Positions 1 through 9,171 of a DNA stretch of 64,000 bases are shown here, one piece after another (position 1 is the stretch's first letter; each line of letters begins with the position of its first letter). The notes beneath the pieces were generated by a model. The model searched no databases and had not been told where the DNA came from. It saw only the letters and a list, made by a program, of their open reading frames with translations. The position numbers were made by a program, and so were the translations under genes. The stretch spans positions 3,224,001 to 3,288,000 of the forward strand of contig NZ_AP022591.1 of the NCBI RefSeq assembly GCF_010731795.1. The letters run 5' to 3'. The stretch is from Mycolicibacterium celeriflavum (GTDB lineage: Bacteria; Actinomycetota; Actinomycetes; Mycobacteriales; Mycobacteriaceae).

Positions 1-566
1 CGCCGGAATCGCGGTGGACCGCGCGCGAAGCGGAACTGCTGGCGATCACGCTGCAGCAGTTGCAGCAGCACGGGTACGACCGATTGACCGTGGAAGCCGT
101 GGCGACACAGGCGAAGGCGAGCAAGGCGACGGTATACCGGCGCTGGCCGTCGAAGGCGGACCTTGTACTCGCGGCTTTCGTCGAGGGCACCCGCGTCACC
201 GCTGTCCCGCCGCACACCGGCACACTGCGTGGCGACTTGCTGGCGATCGGCATCTCGGTGTGCCGGCAGGCGTGTGAACACGGCAGCACGATGCGGGCGG
301 TGCTGAACGAGATGTCGCACAACCCGAGGTTGAAACAAGCCATGCAGGACGAGTTCCTCCATCAACGCAAGCTCGTGATCGACGAGGTTCTGGCCGAGGC
401 GGTCGAGCGCGGAGAGATCGACGCGGCGGCGATCAACGACGAGATCTACGACCTGCTACCCGGATATCTGGTCTTCCGGGCGCTGGTCTCCGCGCGGCCG
501 CCGACCGAGGAGACGGTCCGAATTCTGGTCGACGAGGTGCTGCTGCCGAGCATGGGTCATCGCTGA
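1..566 (+). CDS. TetR-family regulator, 5' end outside window
   Basis: Transcriptional repressor of the TetR type, cut by the window edge. The frame is open from base 3, so the internal TTG at 60 is not the true start. The visible N-terminal part carries the helix-turn-helix, with the typical recognition-helix sequence ASKATVYRRWPSK, followed by a helical ligand-binding domain ending EVLLPSMGHR. Only a few residues of the N-terminus appear to be missing. The gene is convergent with the GH6 gene 20 bases downstream. The target and ligand cannot be read from this fragment. Confidence 0.85.
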   Translation, partial: PESRWTAREAELLAITLQQLQQHGYDRLTVEAVATQAKASKATVYRRWPSKADLVLAAFVEGTRVTAVPPHTGTLRGDLLAIGISVCRQACEHGSTMRAVLNEMSHNPRLKQAMQDEFLHQRKLVIDEVLAEAVERGEIDAAAINDEIYDLLPGYLVFRALVSARPPTEETVRILVDEVLLPSMGHR

Positions 567-585
567 CCGTTGGCGCGCAAGGCTT

Positions 586-1584
586 TTACCGCGGACGAGC
601 GTTGCTAGCCAACTCGATGGCGTACTGATTGACGAAGGTGCCCGCCGGCGGATCACCTTTGTCGCACGTTCCGTCGGATTCGCCGGGCCGTTTGATCCAC
701 AGGTAGGCGTCGGCGTGCGCGCCCGCCGTCTGCGTGGTCGGCGGAACACCCAGCGCTCGGCCGTCCGGGTTGCACCAGTGCAGCGGCGAGTCGGGAGCCG
801 CTCCGTTGCCGTTGCGAGACGTGTCGATCACGTAGTGCGAACCGTTCGTGAGCCCCGAAATAGCTTCCCCGTAACCGATTTCCTCTTCGGTGGTGAAGAA
901 GTTGGCGACGTTGAGGCTGAACCCCCGCGCGCGGTCGACGCCGGCCTCGTTGAGCCTGGCGGCCATCTCCTCCGGGCTGTGCCAGCGCAAGTGACCTGCG
1001 TCGACGTACACGGCCGCTGCCGGATTGCGGGTGAAGGTGTCGACGGCGTAGCGAATCAGGTCGAACCGCTCCTGGCGCTGATCACCCGACAGGCAATCGG
1101 CCATGGCGAGCGCGTCGGGTTCGAGGATGATCGCCACCCGCGAGCCACCCACGTCGGCCGCGATGCCGTCGATCCAGCCCCGGTAGTCGGCACCGGACGC
1201 GAAGCCACCTGCGGCGAAGCTGCCGCAGTCGCGGTGCGGAATGCCGTAGAGGGTCAGCACCGGCAAGGCGCCGGCTGCTTGCGCATCACCCACGTACTTC
1301 CCGACCGTCGCCGCGGAAGCACCGGGGACCAGCCAGTACGCCTGCGGCGTGTTTGCGATGGCGGTCAGCTCGGGGCTCGGCGGATCGGCCTTCTGAGCGG
1401 CACGCATGGCCGCCGACGCGGGGTTGACGTAGAACGGCGTCCCGGCCAACGGGTTCGCCTCGCTGGCCAGGCGCACTGCCGGGGCCGAACCCGTCGGGAT
1501 AGCCACGAGTCCGGCGCCGACGACAACCGCGGTCAGGACGGGAGTGAGCCACCGGGCGAGCGCACGAGCGGGAGAGTTGAGCAC
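586..1584 (-). CDS. celA1: Secreted GH6 cellulase / cellobiohydrolase-like protein
   Basis: Glycoside hydrolase family 6 (inverting beta-1,4-glucanase), 332 aa. An N-terminal hydrophobic segment (residues about 12-34) looks like a signal peptide. The family active-site motifs are present: LYGIPHRDCG with Asp119, and IILEPDALAMADC with the probable catalytic acid Asp157; YVDAGHLRW follows. No separate carbohydrate-binding module is visible, so it is a catalytic-domain-only enzyme. M. tuberculosis has a comparable gene, celA1 (Rv0062), close to dnaB on its map; here about 38 kb of other genes lie between them. The substrate (cellulose or a self-made glucan) is inferred. Confidence 0.85.
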   Translation of the reverse strand: MLNSPARALARWLTPVLTAVVVGAGLVAIPTGSAPAVRLASEANPLAGTPFYVNPASAAMRAAQKADPPSPELTAIANTPQAYWLVPGASAATVGKYVGDAQAAGALPVLTLYGIPHRDCGSFAAGGFASGADYRGWIDGIAADVGGSRVAIILEPDALAMADCLSGDQRQERFDLIRYAVDTFTRNPAAAVYVDAGHLRWHSPEEMAARLNEAGVDRARGFSLNVANFFTTEEEIGYGEAISGLTNGSHYVIDTSRNGNGAAPDSPLHWCNPDGRALGVPPTTQTAGAHADAYLWIKRPGESDGTCDKGDPPAGTFVNQYAIELASNARPR

Positions 1585-1680
1585 CCGATGAACTTAGCGG
1601 CTCGGTCGGCCGACATGGTGAGCGCGTTAGGGTGCTTCCGTCGGCCTCAACGAACAAGCTGATAGAAGAGTTGGACACCC

Positions 1681-2712
1681 ATGACCGCAGCAGCAGAAAC
1701 GTCGGCGCTCGAGGCGCGGGTCGGCCACTGGTACCAGATGGACGGCACCTACCTGGTCGGCCGCGAGAAGGTGCGCGAATACGCCCGTGCCGTGCAGGAC
1801 TATCACCCCGCACACTGGGACGTGGCGGCCGCCGCCAAGCTGGGATATTCCGATGTGGTGGCACCGCTGACGTTCACCTCGACGCCGGGTATGACGTGCA
1901 ATCGCCGCATGTTCGAAGAGATCGTCGTCGGCTACGACACCTACATGCAGACCGAAGAGGTCTTCGAACAGCACCGTCCGATCGTCGCGGGCGACGAGTT
2001 GACCGTCGACGTCGAGCTGACGAACGTGCGCAAGATCGCCGGCCGAGACCTCATCACGGTGGCGAACACGTTCACCGACACCGCCGGCGAGCGGGTGCAC
2101 ACCCTGCACACCACCGTCGTTGGCGTGACCGCCGAGGATGTCGATCCGGCGATCAAGTCCGCCGTGCAGAACGCGATGATGCACGACGTCGATTTCTCGG
2201 GGATCGGCACACTCGATGCGACCTACGAGAAGACGGTGCGCCCCGAGGGCGAGGTCCGGATCGCTGAAGGGGGATTGACGCGCGCGCCGGGGACGCCGTC
2301 ATTCGACGAGCTCAAGGTCGGCGACGACCTGCCGGTGCATCACACCCGGCTGTCGCGCGGCGACCTGGTGAACTACGCCGGAGTTGCCGGAGACGCCAAC
2401 CCGATCCACTGGGACGAGGACATCGCCAAGCTGGCGGGGCTGCGGGACGTGATCGCGCACGGGATGCTGACCATGGGGCTGGGTGCGGGATTTCACTCGG
2501 CGTGGTCGGGCGATCCCGGCGCGGTGACCCGCTACGCGGTACGGCTGTCCGCACCCGCGATCGTGACGGCCAAAGAGGGCGCCGACATCGAATTCAGCGG
2601 CCGGATCAAATCGTTGGACCCGGCCACTCGCTCCGGCGTCGTCATCGTGGGCGCAAAGTCCGCCGGCAAGAAGATCTTCGGCTTGGCGACGATGACCGTC
2701 CGCTTTCGCTGA
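1681..2712 (+). CDS. Fused HadA/HadB-type MaoC dehydratase
   Basis: Protein of 343 aa made of two hot-dog domains in tandem. The N-terminal half resembles HadA-type N-terminal MaoC subunits. The C-terminal half has the hydratase-2 motif, YAGVAGDANPIHWD followed by HGMLTMG, which supplies the Asp and His catalytic pair. Such fusions correspond to the separate HadA and HadB subunits of the (3R)-hydroxyacyl-ACP dehydratase that serves FAS-II and mycolic acid elongation, or to R-specific enoyl-CoA hydratases. The gene is probably monocistronic: the hydrolase gene downstream is on the opposite strand 12 bases away. Whether it acts on ACP or CoA substrates cannot be decided here. Confidence 0.8.
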   Translation: MTAAAETSALEARVGHWYQMDGTYLVGREKVREYARAVQDYHPAHWDVAAAAKLGYSDVVAPLTFTSTPGMTCNRRMFEEIVVGYDTYMQTEEVFEQHRPIVAGDELTVDVELTNVRKIAGRDLITVANTFTDTAGERVHTLHTTVVGVTAEDVDPAIKSAVQNAMMHDVDFSGIGTLDATYEKTVRPEGEVRIAEGGLTRAPGTPSFDELKVGDDLPVHHTRLSRGDLVNYAGVAGDANPIHWDEDIAKLAGLRDVIAHGMLTMGLGAGFHSAWSGDPGAVTRYAVRLSAPAIVTAKEGADIEFSGRIKSLDPATRSGVVIVGAKSAGKKIFGLATMTVRFR

Positions 2713-2724
2713 CGAGGCTGAAGC

Positions 2725-3549
2725 TCACGCGACGAAGTCCCGCAACGCATTTGCGATGGCTTCGGGCTGGTCCTCCGGGATCAGCGTCCAGGAGTCGTCG
2801 ATGACCACCTTGGTTGCGTTCGGGAACAGCTCGACCAACCGATCCGCATGCGCCAACGGCATCATCCGGTCTTCCCTGGCCCATACGACGAGCACCGGGC
2901 GCGTGAACGTCCGCATCTGTTCGGACAGTTCGAGCAGCCGGCGGCGCGACGGAGCGCCGGTCGCGAACTTGACCAGATCCCGGCGGATCGCGGCACTCTC
3001 GACGGCGGGCCGGAACCAGTCGTCGAACAGGGAGTCGGGCAGGCCCTTCTTGGTCAGCGCTCCGTAGGCGCGGCGACTGTGCCGGAAGAACTTCGTGCCG
3101 AGCATCCTGGACAGTAGCCATCCGCCGCCGGGCAAGCGACACAGCAGGGCCGCCGGCCGCGCCGGTTTGGGCGGATAGTTGTCGAACGCCGTACATGACG
3201 CGAGCACCAGTCGTCCCACCCGCTTGTCCCGTCCATCGGAAATCAGGAACTGCCCGCCGCCCCAGTCGTTGAGGACCAGGGTCACGTCGTCGATGCCCAG
3301 CGCATCGAGGAAATCGGCGAGGATGCCGGCCACACCTTGCTCGCTCAGGTCTGCGTCCGGACTCATCGGTTCTTTGTGCGCGCCCATCGGCAGCGTCGGT
3401 GTGATGCAGCGGTATTCGGACAGCAGCGGGAGGACTTTGCGCCATTGCCGGCCATCCATGAGCAGGCCGTGGCCGAAGACCATGATCGGCCCGTCTCCAC
3501 CGGTGTCCTCGTAGGCGATGGAACCTGACGGCAGGTTGACTGTCGGCAT
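2725..3549 (-). CDS. Alpha/beta hydrolase with Asp nucleophile elbow and no obvious catalytic His
   Basis: Alpha/beta-fold hydrolase, 274 aa. The oxyanion segment FGHGLLMDG is at residues 25-33. The nucleophile elbow reads LNDWGGGQ, with Asp95 where lipases have Ser; haloalkane dehalogenases and epoxide hydrolases share this Asp pattern. Near the C-terminus, where the catalytic His of a G-H pair is expected before PED, the sequence is DDSWTLIPED (residues 251-260), so Thr255 sits at the usual His position. It may belong to a subfamily with altered chemistry. It is divergent from a TetR gene across 75 bases holding a palindrome, so it is the likely regulated target. Confidence 0.75.
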   Translation of the reverse strand: MPTVNLPSGSIAYEDTGGDGPIMVFGHGLLMDGRQWRKVLPLLSEYRCITPTLPMGAHKEPMSPDADLSEQGVAGILADFLDALGIDDVTLVLNDWGGGQFLISDGRDKRVGRLVLASCTAFDNYPPKPARPAALLCRLPGGGWLLSRMLGTKFFRHSRRAYGALTKKGLPDSLFDDWFRPAVESAAIRRDLVKFATGAPSRRRLLELSEQMRTFTRPVLVVWAREDRMMPLAHADRLVELFPNATKVVIDDSWTLIPEDQPEAIANALRDFVA

Positions 3550-3563
3550 CGCGGTCTCCTAGA

Positions 3564-3575
3564 TAGATCGTTCTA
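3564..3575. promoter_or_regulatory. Probable TetR operator between hydrolase and TetR gene
   Basis: The 75-base gap between the divergent hydrolase and TetR genes contains the inverted repeat TAGA-TCGT-TCTA. Half-sites of this type are common for LmrA/YxaF-like TetR repressors. The position between two divergent starts suggests that one site represses both promoters. Seen: the palindrome. Inferred: binding by the adjacent TetR protein. Confidence 0.5.
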
Positions 3576-3624
3576 CTCAGATCGACGATATGCTGTCACT
3601 GCACGCTGCGCAAGGAGAGACGTC

Positions 3625-4212
3625 ATGGTGGATCGCGGCACCCGTGATCGGATACTGGAAGCCACAGCCGAGTTGTATCGACGCCAAGGAATGTCGGCCA
3701 CGGGTCTAAAACAGATCTCGAGCGCAGCGCGGGCGCCGTTCGGATCGATCTACCACCACTTCCCTGGAGGCAAGGAGTCGATCACCGTCGAGGTCATTCG
3801 TTGCGAGGGCATTCGTTACGGGGAGTTCGTCGGCGGCCAATTGGCGCACACCGATCCGGCCACCGGGATACCGGAGTTGTTCGAGAACGCCGGCAGGCTC
3901 ATGGAATCCCAGGATTACAGCGAGGCCTGCTCAATCGAAACCACCGCGCTGGAGGTGGCGAGCACGAACGAGCGGCTCCGGCTGGAAGCTGCTGAGGTGT
4001 TCGAAGGTTGGCTGACGGGGCTCTCGCAATGGTTCGGACAACTCGACATCAACGCGGACCAGAGCCGACGGTTGGCGGTGATGACGCTGACGGCACTCGA
4101 GGGCGCATTCGTGCTGTGCCGCACGCTGCGGTCGATTGAGCCGATTGTCGTTGCGGGACAAGGAGTTCAAGCCGCTGTTTCAGCCATGCTTGCGCAACAG
4201 AGGACGATGTGA
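3625..4212 (+). CDS. TetR-family repressor (LmrA/YxaF-like)
   Basis: TetR-type regulator, 195 aa, starting at ATG after a strong AAGGAGAG ribosome binding site. The N-terminal helix-turn-helix contains the recognition segment APFGSIYHHFPGGKE, which is characteristic of the LmrA/YxaF subgroup. The helical C-terminal domain contains SQDYSEACSIETTALEV. It is divergent from the alpha/beta hydrolase with a palindrome between them, so it probably controls that gene and itself. The tctCBA genes begin 174 bases downstream on the same strand and could be read through, but there is room for their own promoter. Confidence 0.85.
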   Translation: MVDRGTRDRILEATAELYRRQGMSATGLKQISSAARAPFGSIYHHFPGGKESITVEVIRCEGIRYGEFVGGQLAHTDPATGIPELFENAGRLMESQDYSEACSIETTALEVASTNERLRLEAAEVFEGWLTGLSQWFGQLDINADQSRRLAVMTLTALEGAFVLCRTLRSIEPIVVAGQGVQAAVSAMLAQQRTM

Positions 4213-4386
4213 TGGGCGAGGTCTGCTGTCAGTCAACGAATCGGTAGTCGACCTCGAGTGAGCGATTTGTGCGCTCTGACCGACGAGGGCGTCGTAGACC
4301 GATCCGCCGACATTCCGAATACCTGACCGCAGGTCGCGTGGAAGGGTCAGTATGTGGCTGGGACGGTGATCGCGAAGGGATAGCGC

Positions 4387-5388
4387 ATGCGGATTCCGAC
4401 AGCTGTCCGGTGGGTCCTAGGGCTTGTCTGCGTCGGCGCTTTGGTAGTGGCGGCGGGTGTCAACGCGAACCGAACCGGCTCCGGAGCCGAAGCCCGCGCC
4501 AAGCTCACGTTGGTCGCGCCCGCGGCTGCCGGTGGCGGTTGGGATCTTGTCGCACGCGAGTCTCAGCAGGCGTTGCGGTCGAATCGCATCGCCAACAACG
4601 TTCAGGTGGTCAACGTTCCCGGTGCCGCCGGAGCGATCGGGCTCAGTCAGCTCTCTCGGCTCGGCGGCGACCCCACGACCATGATGGTGACCGGCACGGT
4701 GATGCTCGGCGGGGTCGAGCGCAACGACTCACCTGTCGCACTGTCCGATATGACACCCATCGCCCGGCTCGCCGAGGACTTCGAAGTCATTGTGGTACCG
4801 GCTGACTCGCCATACCAGACGCTCGGCGAGCTGATCGAAGCGTGGCGAGCCGACCCCGCGGCCATGCCTATCGGTGGCGGCTCGGCCGGCGGGATTGACC
4901 ATATGGTCGCCGCCCAACTCGCGCGCGAAGCCGGAATCGACCCTGAGCAGATCCGATACGCCGCCTACGCCGGCGGCGGCGAACTGACCATCAACCTGCT
5001 GTCCACGGCGCCCGGCACACCCGACGTCGGGATCAGCGGATACAACGATTTCCGGGACATGCTTGTCGAGGGACGACTGCGGACGCTGATGGTCGTTGCG
5101 CCGGAACGGCTGGAGGGCCTCGACGCCCCGACCGCCGCAGAGGCCGGCTATCCGGCCGTCGACCTGGTGAATTGGCGCGGGTACGTCGCACCGGAGGGGC
5201 TGACCGACGCTGAGCAGCAGGAACTCATCGAAATTGTCGGCGAGATGGTCAAGACCGAGCACTGGCAGAGCGTCGTCGCGCGGAACCGCTGGAAGGAGAC
5301 CTTCCTGACCGGGGACGACTTCGGTCGGTTCATCCGCTCGGAGGAGAAGCGGGTGAAGACCATTCTGGACGATCTGGGGCTGGCATGA
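4387..5388 (+). CDS. tctC: Tripartite tricarboxylate transporter, substrate-binding protein
   Basis: Extracytoplasmic solute receptor of the TctC/Bug family, 333 aa, which captures a carboxylate and delivers it to the TctAB membrane complex. Residues about 1-28 form a signal or anchor segment. The mature part begins with the family pattern APAAAGGGWDLVARE and continues with NVPGAAGAIG and PIGGGSAGGIDHM. The ATG at 4387 follows AAGGGA. The stop codon overlaps the tctB start by four bases (ATGA), so the three transporter genes form one operon. The ligand is unknown; Bug proteins bind citrate, aromatic acids and other acids, and TctC need not be citrate-specific. Confidence 0.9.
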   Translation: MRIPTAVRWVLGLVCVGALVVAAGVNANRTGSGAEARAKLTLVAPAAAGGGWDLVARESQQALRSNRIANNVQVVNVPGAAGAIGLSQLSRLGGDPTTMMVTGTVMLGGVERNDSPVALSDMTPIARLAEDFEVIVVPADSPYQTLGELIEAWRADPAAMPIGGGSAGGIDHMVAAQLAREAGIDPEQIRYAAYAGGGELTINLLSTAPGTPDVGISGYNDFRDMLVEGRLRTLMVVAPERLEGLDAPTAAEAGYPAVDLVNWRGYVAPEGLTDAEQQELIEIVGEMVKTEHWQSVVARNRWKETFLTGDDFGRFIRSEEKRVKTILDDLGLA

Positions 5389-5930
5389 CGATTAGCGACC
5401 ACGACACCGCCGCGTCGGAAAATCCCGCACCGACGCACAAGTTCTGGGCTGGCAAGAGCGCACTGATCATGCCCGCGCTGATGGTGGGGCTTGGGCTGGT
5501 GCTGGTGTACGGCATCTTCGACATGGAGATCGCCGACGACTCGGAACTCTTCGGGCCCAAGGCATTCCCCTGGATCACCGCAGGGTTCTGTTTCCTCATC
5601 GCGGCGTTGCTCACCCTGGTCATCCTGCGCAATCCCGAAGTGTCCGAGCCTGTGTTGGACGACCAGGGGCGGCCCGTCGCCAGTCTGTTCAGCAACTGGC
5701 GATCCACCGGAATCACGATCGGGTCGTTCGTGGCCTTCACAGTGCTGCTCCTGCCCGCCGGCTGGATCGTCGCCGGAGCCATCGTCTTCTGGGGAGTGAC
5801 GGTCGGGCTGGGCAGCACCAGGTATGTCGTGAATCTGCTGATCGGCCTGGCGATTTCGTCGATCATGCAATTGATATTCGCCGGCATGCTCGGTTTGAGC
5901 CTGCCCCCCGGCGTGATGGGGATGTTCTGA
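5385..5930 (+). CDS. tctB: Tripartite tricarboxylate transporter, small membrane subunit
   Basis: Small TctB subunit, 181 aa, with about four predicted membrane segments: residues near 27-45, 65-85, 105-125 and 135-175, the last rich enough for two helices. It starts inside the tctC stop (ATGA overlap) and ends sharing one base with the tctA start, so translation of all three is coupled. TctB stabilises the large TctA channel subunit. The sequence varies widely in this family, so identification rests on size, hydrophobic pattern and position. Confidence 0.88.
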   Translation: MTISDHDTAASENPAPTHKFWAGKSALIMPALMVGLGLVLVYGIFDMEIADDSELFGPKAFPWITAGFCFLIAALLTLVILRNPEVSEPVLDDQGRPVASLFSNWRSTGITIGSFVAFTVLLLPAGWIVAGAIVFWGVTVGLGSTRYVVNLLIGLAISSIMQLIFAGMLGLSLPPGVMGMF

Positions 5931-7465
5931 TGGACTCGCTGACTGGACTGATCGCGGGGTTCGGCGACGTCCTCACCCCGGTCAACCTGCTCTACGTTTT
6001 CATCGGCGCCGTTATCGGCACCGCAGTCGGGGTGCTACCCGGACTGGGGTCGGCGATGGCGGTTGCGTTGCTGCTGCCGGTCACGTTCACCCTCGACCCG
6101 TTGGCCGCGCTGGTGATGTTCGCGGGCATCTATTTCGGCGGGCTCTTCGGCGACTCGATCGCCGGAATACTGATGAACACGCCGGGAAACTCGACGGCCA
6201 TCGCCGGATCGCTCGAGGGGCACCGAATGGCCAGAAAGGGCCGCGGCGCACAGGCATTGGCGACCTCGGCGATAGGCGCGTTCATCGGGGGCATGGTCGC
6301 CACGGCCCTGGTGGTGTTCTTCGCACCCGCGCTGGCGGAGTGGGCGACCAAGTTCGGTCCGGGCGAGTACTTCGCGCTGGCATTGTTCGCGTTCATCGCC
6401 ACCTCGGCCGTGGTGTCCGAGTCGGTGGTCAAGGGCGCGGCGGCGTTGCTGATAGGTCTGGTGTTGGCCATGATCGGCACCGACGAGGTCAGTGGTTCTC
6501 AGCGGTTCACCTTCGGCAACGTCGCGCTCTTCGACGGCATCAGCATCGTCGTGATCACCGTCGCGATGCTCGCCGTCGGCGAGGTCATCTTCGTCGCGTC
6601 GCGTATCGGACGGCCCGACGACCGCAGCTTCACCCCGTCGACGGGGCGCCCGTTCCTGTCCATGGCCGAGTACCGGGAGGCGTTGCCGGCATGGTTGCGC
6701 GGCACCGCCGTCGGCGTGCCGTTCGGCGTCATCCCGGCCGGCGGCGCCGAGGTCCCGACGTTCCTCGCCTTCGGTGTCGAGAAGCGGTTGGACAGTCGGC
6801 GAAAGGTGCCGATGTTCGGCAAGGGCGCGATCCGTGGCGTTGCGGGCCCAGAAGCGGCCGGCAATTCCACGGCGGGTACGGCCATGGGTGCGCTGCTGGC
6901 GTTGGGGCTACCGACGTCGGCCACCGCGGCGATGCTTCTGGCCGCATTTCAGCAGTACGGCATGCAGCCGGGCCCTCTGCTGTTCGACCGCAGCGCCGAC
7001 ATCGTCTGGGCACTCATCGCCAGCCTGTTCATCGGGATGGTCGTATTGCTCGTGTTGAATCTGCCGTTCGCTCCGCTGTGGGCAAGGCTGCTCTCGATCC
7101 CCAAGGAGTACCTCTATGCGGGGATCGCGGTGTTCGCCTGCTTCGGTGTGTACGCCGCGAGTTCGGCGATCATCGACGTCGTTTTCATGCTGGTGCTCGG
7201 TGTGCTCGGATTCGCCATGCGTCGCTACGGAATCCCGCTTGCACCGGTGCTGATCGCGGTGATCCTCGGCCCGCTCGCCGAGTCGTCACTGCGCGCCGCG
7301 ATGAACAACTCGCAGAACAATCCGCTCACGCTGGTGAGCACACCGATCACGATCACCCTGTATGCCCTGCTCGCCGTCGTCATCGGAATCAGCACGTACA
7401 ACAAGCTCAGGCTGCGCAAGGAGGTGCCGGCGTCGGCCCGTAGCACCGAGGAAGTCGCCGGCTGA
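5930..7465 (+). CDS. tctA: Tripartite tricarboxylate transporter, large permease subunit
   Basis: TctA permease, 511 aa, with roughly 10-12 hydrophobic helices. Family hallmarks are visible: GTAVGVLPGLGSAMAVALLLP near the N-terminus, GIYFGGLFGDSIAGILMNTPG, and the second repeat-like segment GVAGPEAAGNSTAGTAMGALL with LGLPTSATAAMLL. It is a secondary transporter driven by an ion gradient, with TctC presenting the ligand. It is the last gene of the tctCBA operon and is convergent with the AGCS symporter; a small hairpin lies between the two. Confidence 0.92.
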   Translation: MDSLTGLIAGFGDVLTPVNLLYVFIGAVIGTAVGVLPGLGSAMAVALLLPVTFTLDPLAALVMFAGIYFGGLFGDSIAGILMNTPGNSTAIAGSLEGHRMARKGRGAQALATSAIGAFIGGMVATALVVFFAPALAEWATKFGPGEYFALALFAFIATSAVVSESVVKGAAALLIGLVLAMIGTDEVSGSQRFTFGNVALFDGISIVVITVAMLAVGEVIFVASRIGRPDDRSFTPSTGRPFLSMAEYREALPAWLRGTAVGVPFGVIPAGGAEVPTFLAFGVEKRLDSRRKVPMFGKGAIRGVAGPEAAGNSTAGTAMGALLALGLPTSATAAMLLAAFQQYGMQPGPLLFDRSADIVWALIASLFIGMVVLLVLNLPFAPLWARLLSIPKEYLYAGIAVFACFGVYAASSAIIDVVFMLVLGVLGFAMRRYGIPLAPVLIAVILGPLAESSLRAAMNNSQNNPLTLVSTPITITLYALLAVVIGISTYNKLRLRKEVPASARSTEEVAG

Positions 7466-7580
7466 TTGCTGAAGAACTTGGCGGGGGCCAAGGGCACTCG
7501 ACGCGCAATTGACGCCCGGCGGAGTTCGTGTCTCCGGGTGCGGCACACGCGGTTAAGGACTCGCTGAATACCCCGCCCAA

Positions 7581-7599
7581 GCCGACATCATCGGTCGGC
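7581..7599. terminator. Hairpin between convergent tctA and AGCS genes
   Basis: GCCGAC, seven-base loop, GTCGGC. It lies in the 144-base gap between the two convergent stop codons, where a bidirectional terminator would be expected. There is no U-tract, which is usual for mycobacterial terminators. The stem is only six pairs, so this is tentative. Confidence 0.4.
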
Positions 7600-7609
7600 C
7601 GCGCCGACT

Positions 7610-9001
7610 TCATACCCCGCTACGCGGCCGCGACTCATCCGCGTGCTCGTCGCCACGGAAGTAGGCGCGGGTCTCGCGGTAGACCAATGGGGACAAGATG
7701 ATCAGACCGACAAGGTTGGGCAGAGCCATCAGGCCGTTCATGACGTCGGAGAAGGTCCATACCGGCTTCAGGGCGATGGTGGCTCCGATGTAGATCACGA
7801 TGATGAAGACGATCCGGTACGGGAACACCGCCTTTCGTCCGAACAGGTACTCCATGCACCGCTCGCCGTAGTAGGACCAGCCGAGCAGGGTCGAGAACGC
7901 GAAGAAGATCACGCTGAGCGTGACGATGATGCTGCCCCATGTTCCGGGTAGACCCTCGGCAAATGCACGTGCGGTGAAACTCGCCGCCTCATCGGGTCCG
8001 GCTTCCTTCCATACGCCCGTGACGACGATCGTCAGCGCGGTGAAGCTCACCACCACGAGCGTGTCGATGAACGTCTGGGTCATCGACACCAGTGCCTGCC
8101 GGACCGGGTGGGTGGTCTTCGCTGCGGCCGCGGCGATGCCGCCGGTACCGAGGCCCGACTCATTGGAGAAGATGCCGCGCGCGACGCCGTAGCGAATCGC
8201 GGCTGCGACGGCCGCTCCCGCGAAGCCTCCGGTGGCGGCGGTGCCGGTGAAGGCGTCGGTGAAGATGAGGCCCAAGGCCCCGGGCACTTCGCCGATGTTG
8301 AAGGCCAACACGGCGGCCGCGCCGACGATGTATATGACGATCATCACCGGGACGAAGAGGCTGGTGACTCGGCCGATGCTCTTGATGCCGCCGAGGATCA
8401 CAGCGGCGGCGAGCATCACAATGATCGCGCCGGTGACTGCCGCGGACACTCCCCACTCTTCGTTGACGTTGGCCGCGACGGTGTTGGCCTGGGTCATGTT
8501 CCCGATGCCGAACGAGGCCAGTGCTCCTGCGACCGCGAAGAATCCGCCGAGGAAGATGCCCAGCGGCCCTTTGATGCCGCGCCGCAGGTAATGCATCGGG
8601 CCACCGGATTGTTCACCGGCGGCGTCGGTGCGGCGGAACCGTACACCGAGGAAGGCTTCGCTGTACTTGGTTGCCATACCGACCATGCCGGTGAACCACA
8701 TCCAGAACACGGCGCCGGGGCCGCCGAGCGCGATCGCGGTCGCGACGCCGGCGATATTGCCGACACCGACGGTGGCGGCCAGCGCCGTCGACAACGCCTG
8801 GTAGTGCGAGATGTCGCCTTCGGCACCCGGATCCTTACGCCTGACGAACGCTAGCCAGAACGCCAGTCGGAACCGGCGCACCTGAATCCCGCGCAACAAC
8901 ACAGTCAGATAGAGGCCGGTCAGCAATAGTAGCGGGATCAATAGCCAAGGGCCCCAGATGAAGGAGCTGGCATCGCCCAGAAGGTTGTCGAGAGTCGTCA
9001 T
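7610..9001 (-). CDS. Sodium:alanine/glycine symporter (AGCS family)
   Basis: Amino-acid:sodium symporter, 463 aa, with about ten membrane helices. AGCS signature regions are present: VGVGNIAGVATAIALGGPGA near residues 80-100, WMWFTGMVGMATKYSEAFLG, and FSNESGLGTGGIAAAAAKT. The C-terminal tail is hydrophilic. It probably imports alanine or glycine. It appears monocistronic, with 170 bases of non-coding sequence separating it from vapC upstream. Confidence 0.9.
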   Translation of the reverse strand: MTTLDNLLGDASSFIWGPWLLIPLLLLTGLYLTVLLRGIQVRRFRLAFWLAFVRRKDPGAEGDISHYQALSTALAATVGVGNIAGVATAIALGGPGAVFWMWFTGMVGMATKYSEAFLGVRFRRTDAAGEQSGGPMHYLRRGIKGPLGIFLGGFFAVAGALASFGIGNMTQANTVAANVNEEWGVSAAVTGAIIVMLAAAVILGGIKSIGRVTSLFVPVMIVIYIVGAAAVLAFNIGEVPGALGLIFTDAFTGTAATGGFAGAAVAAAIRYGVARGIFSNESGLGTGGIAAAAAKTTHPVRQALVSMTQTFIDTLVVVSFTALTIVVTGVWKEAGPDEAASFTARAFAEGLPGTWGSIIVTLSVIFFAFSTLLGWSYYGERCMEYLFGRKAVFPYRIVFIIVIYIGATIALKPVWTFSDVMNGLMALPNLVGLIILSPLVYRETRAYFRGDEHADESRPRSGV

Positions 9002-9171
9002 CGCACCGCCGTATCACAGAGACATCGGACGCGTGAAACCGTAGTGCACCAGCTGCGGCACGACTCAACGCGGGCGGTGTCGTCGAAGTGATCCGAGGTC
9101 GGCGACGGGCTTGCCGGCGCGGGCAATCGTCAACCTACAAAAGCCTTGTCTCCGTGGTCAGTACAACTAGC

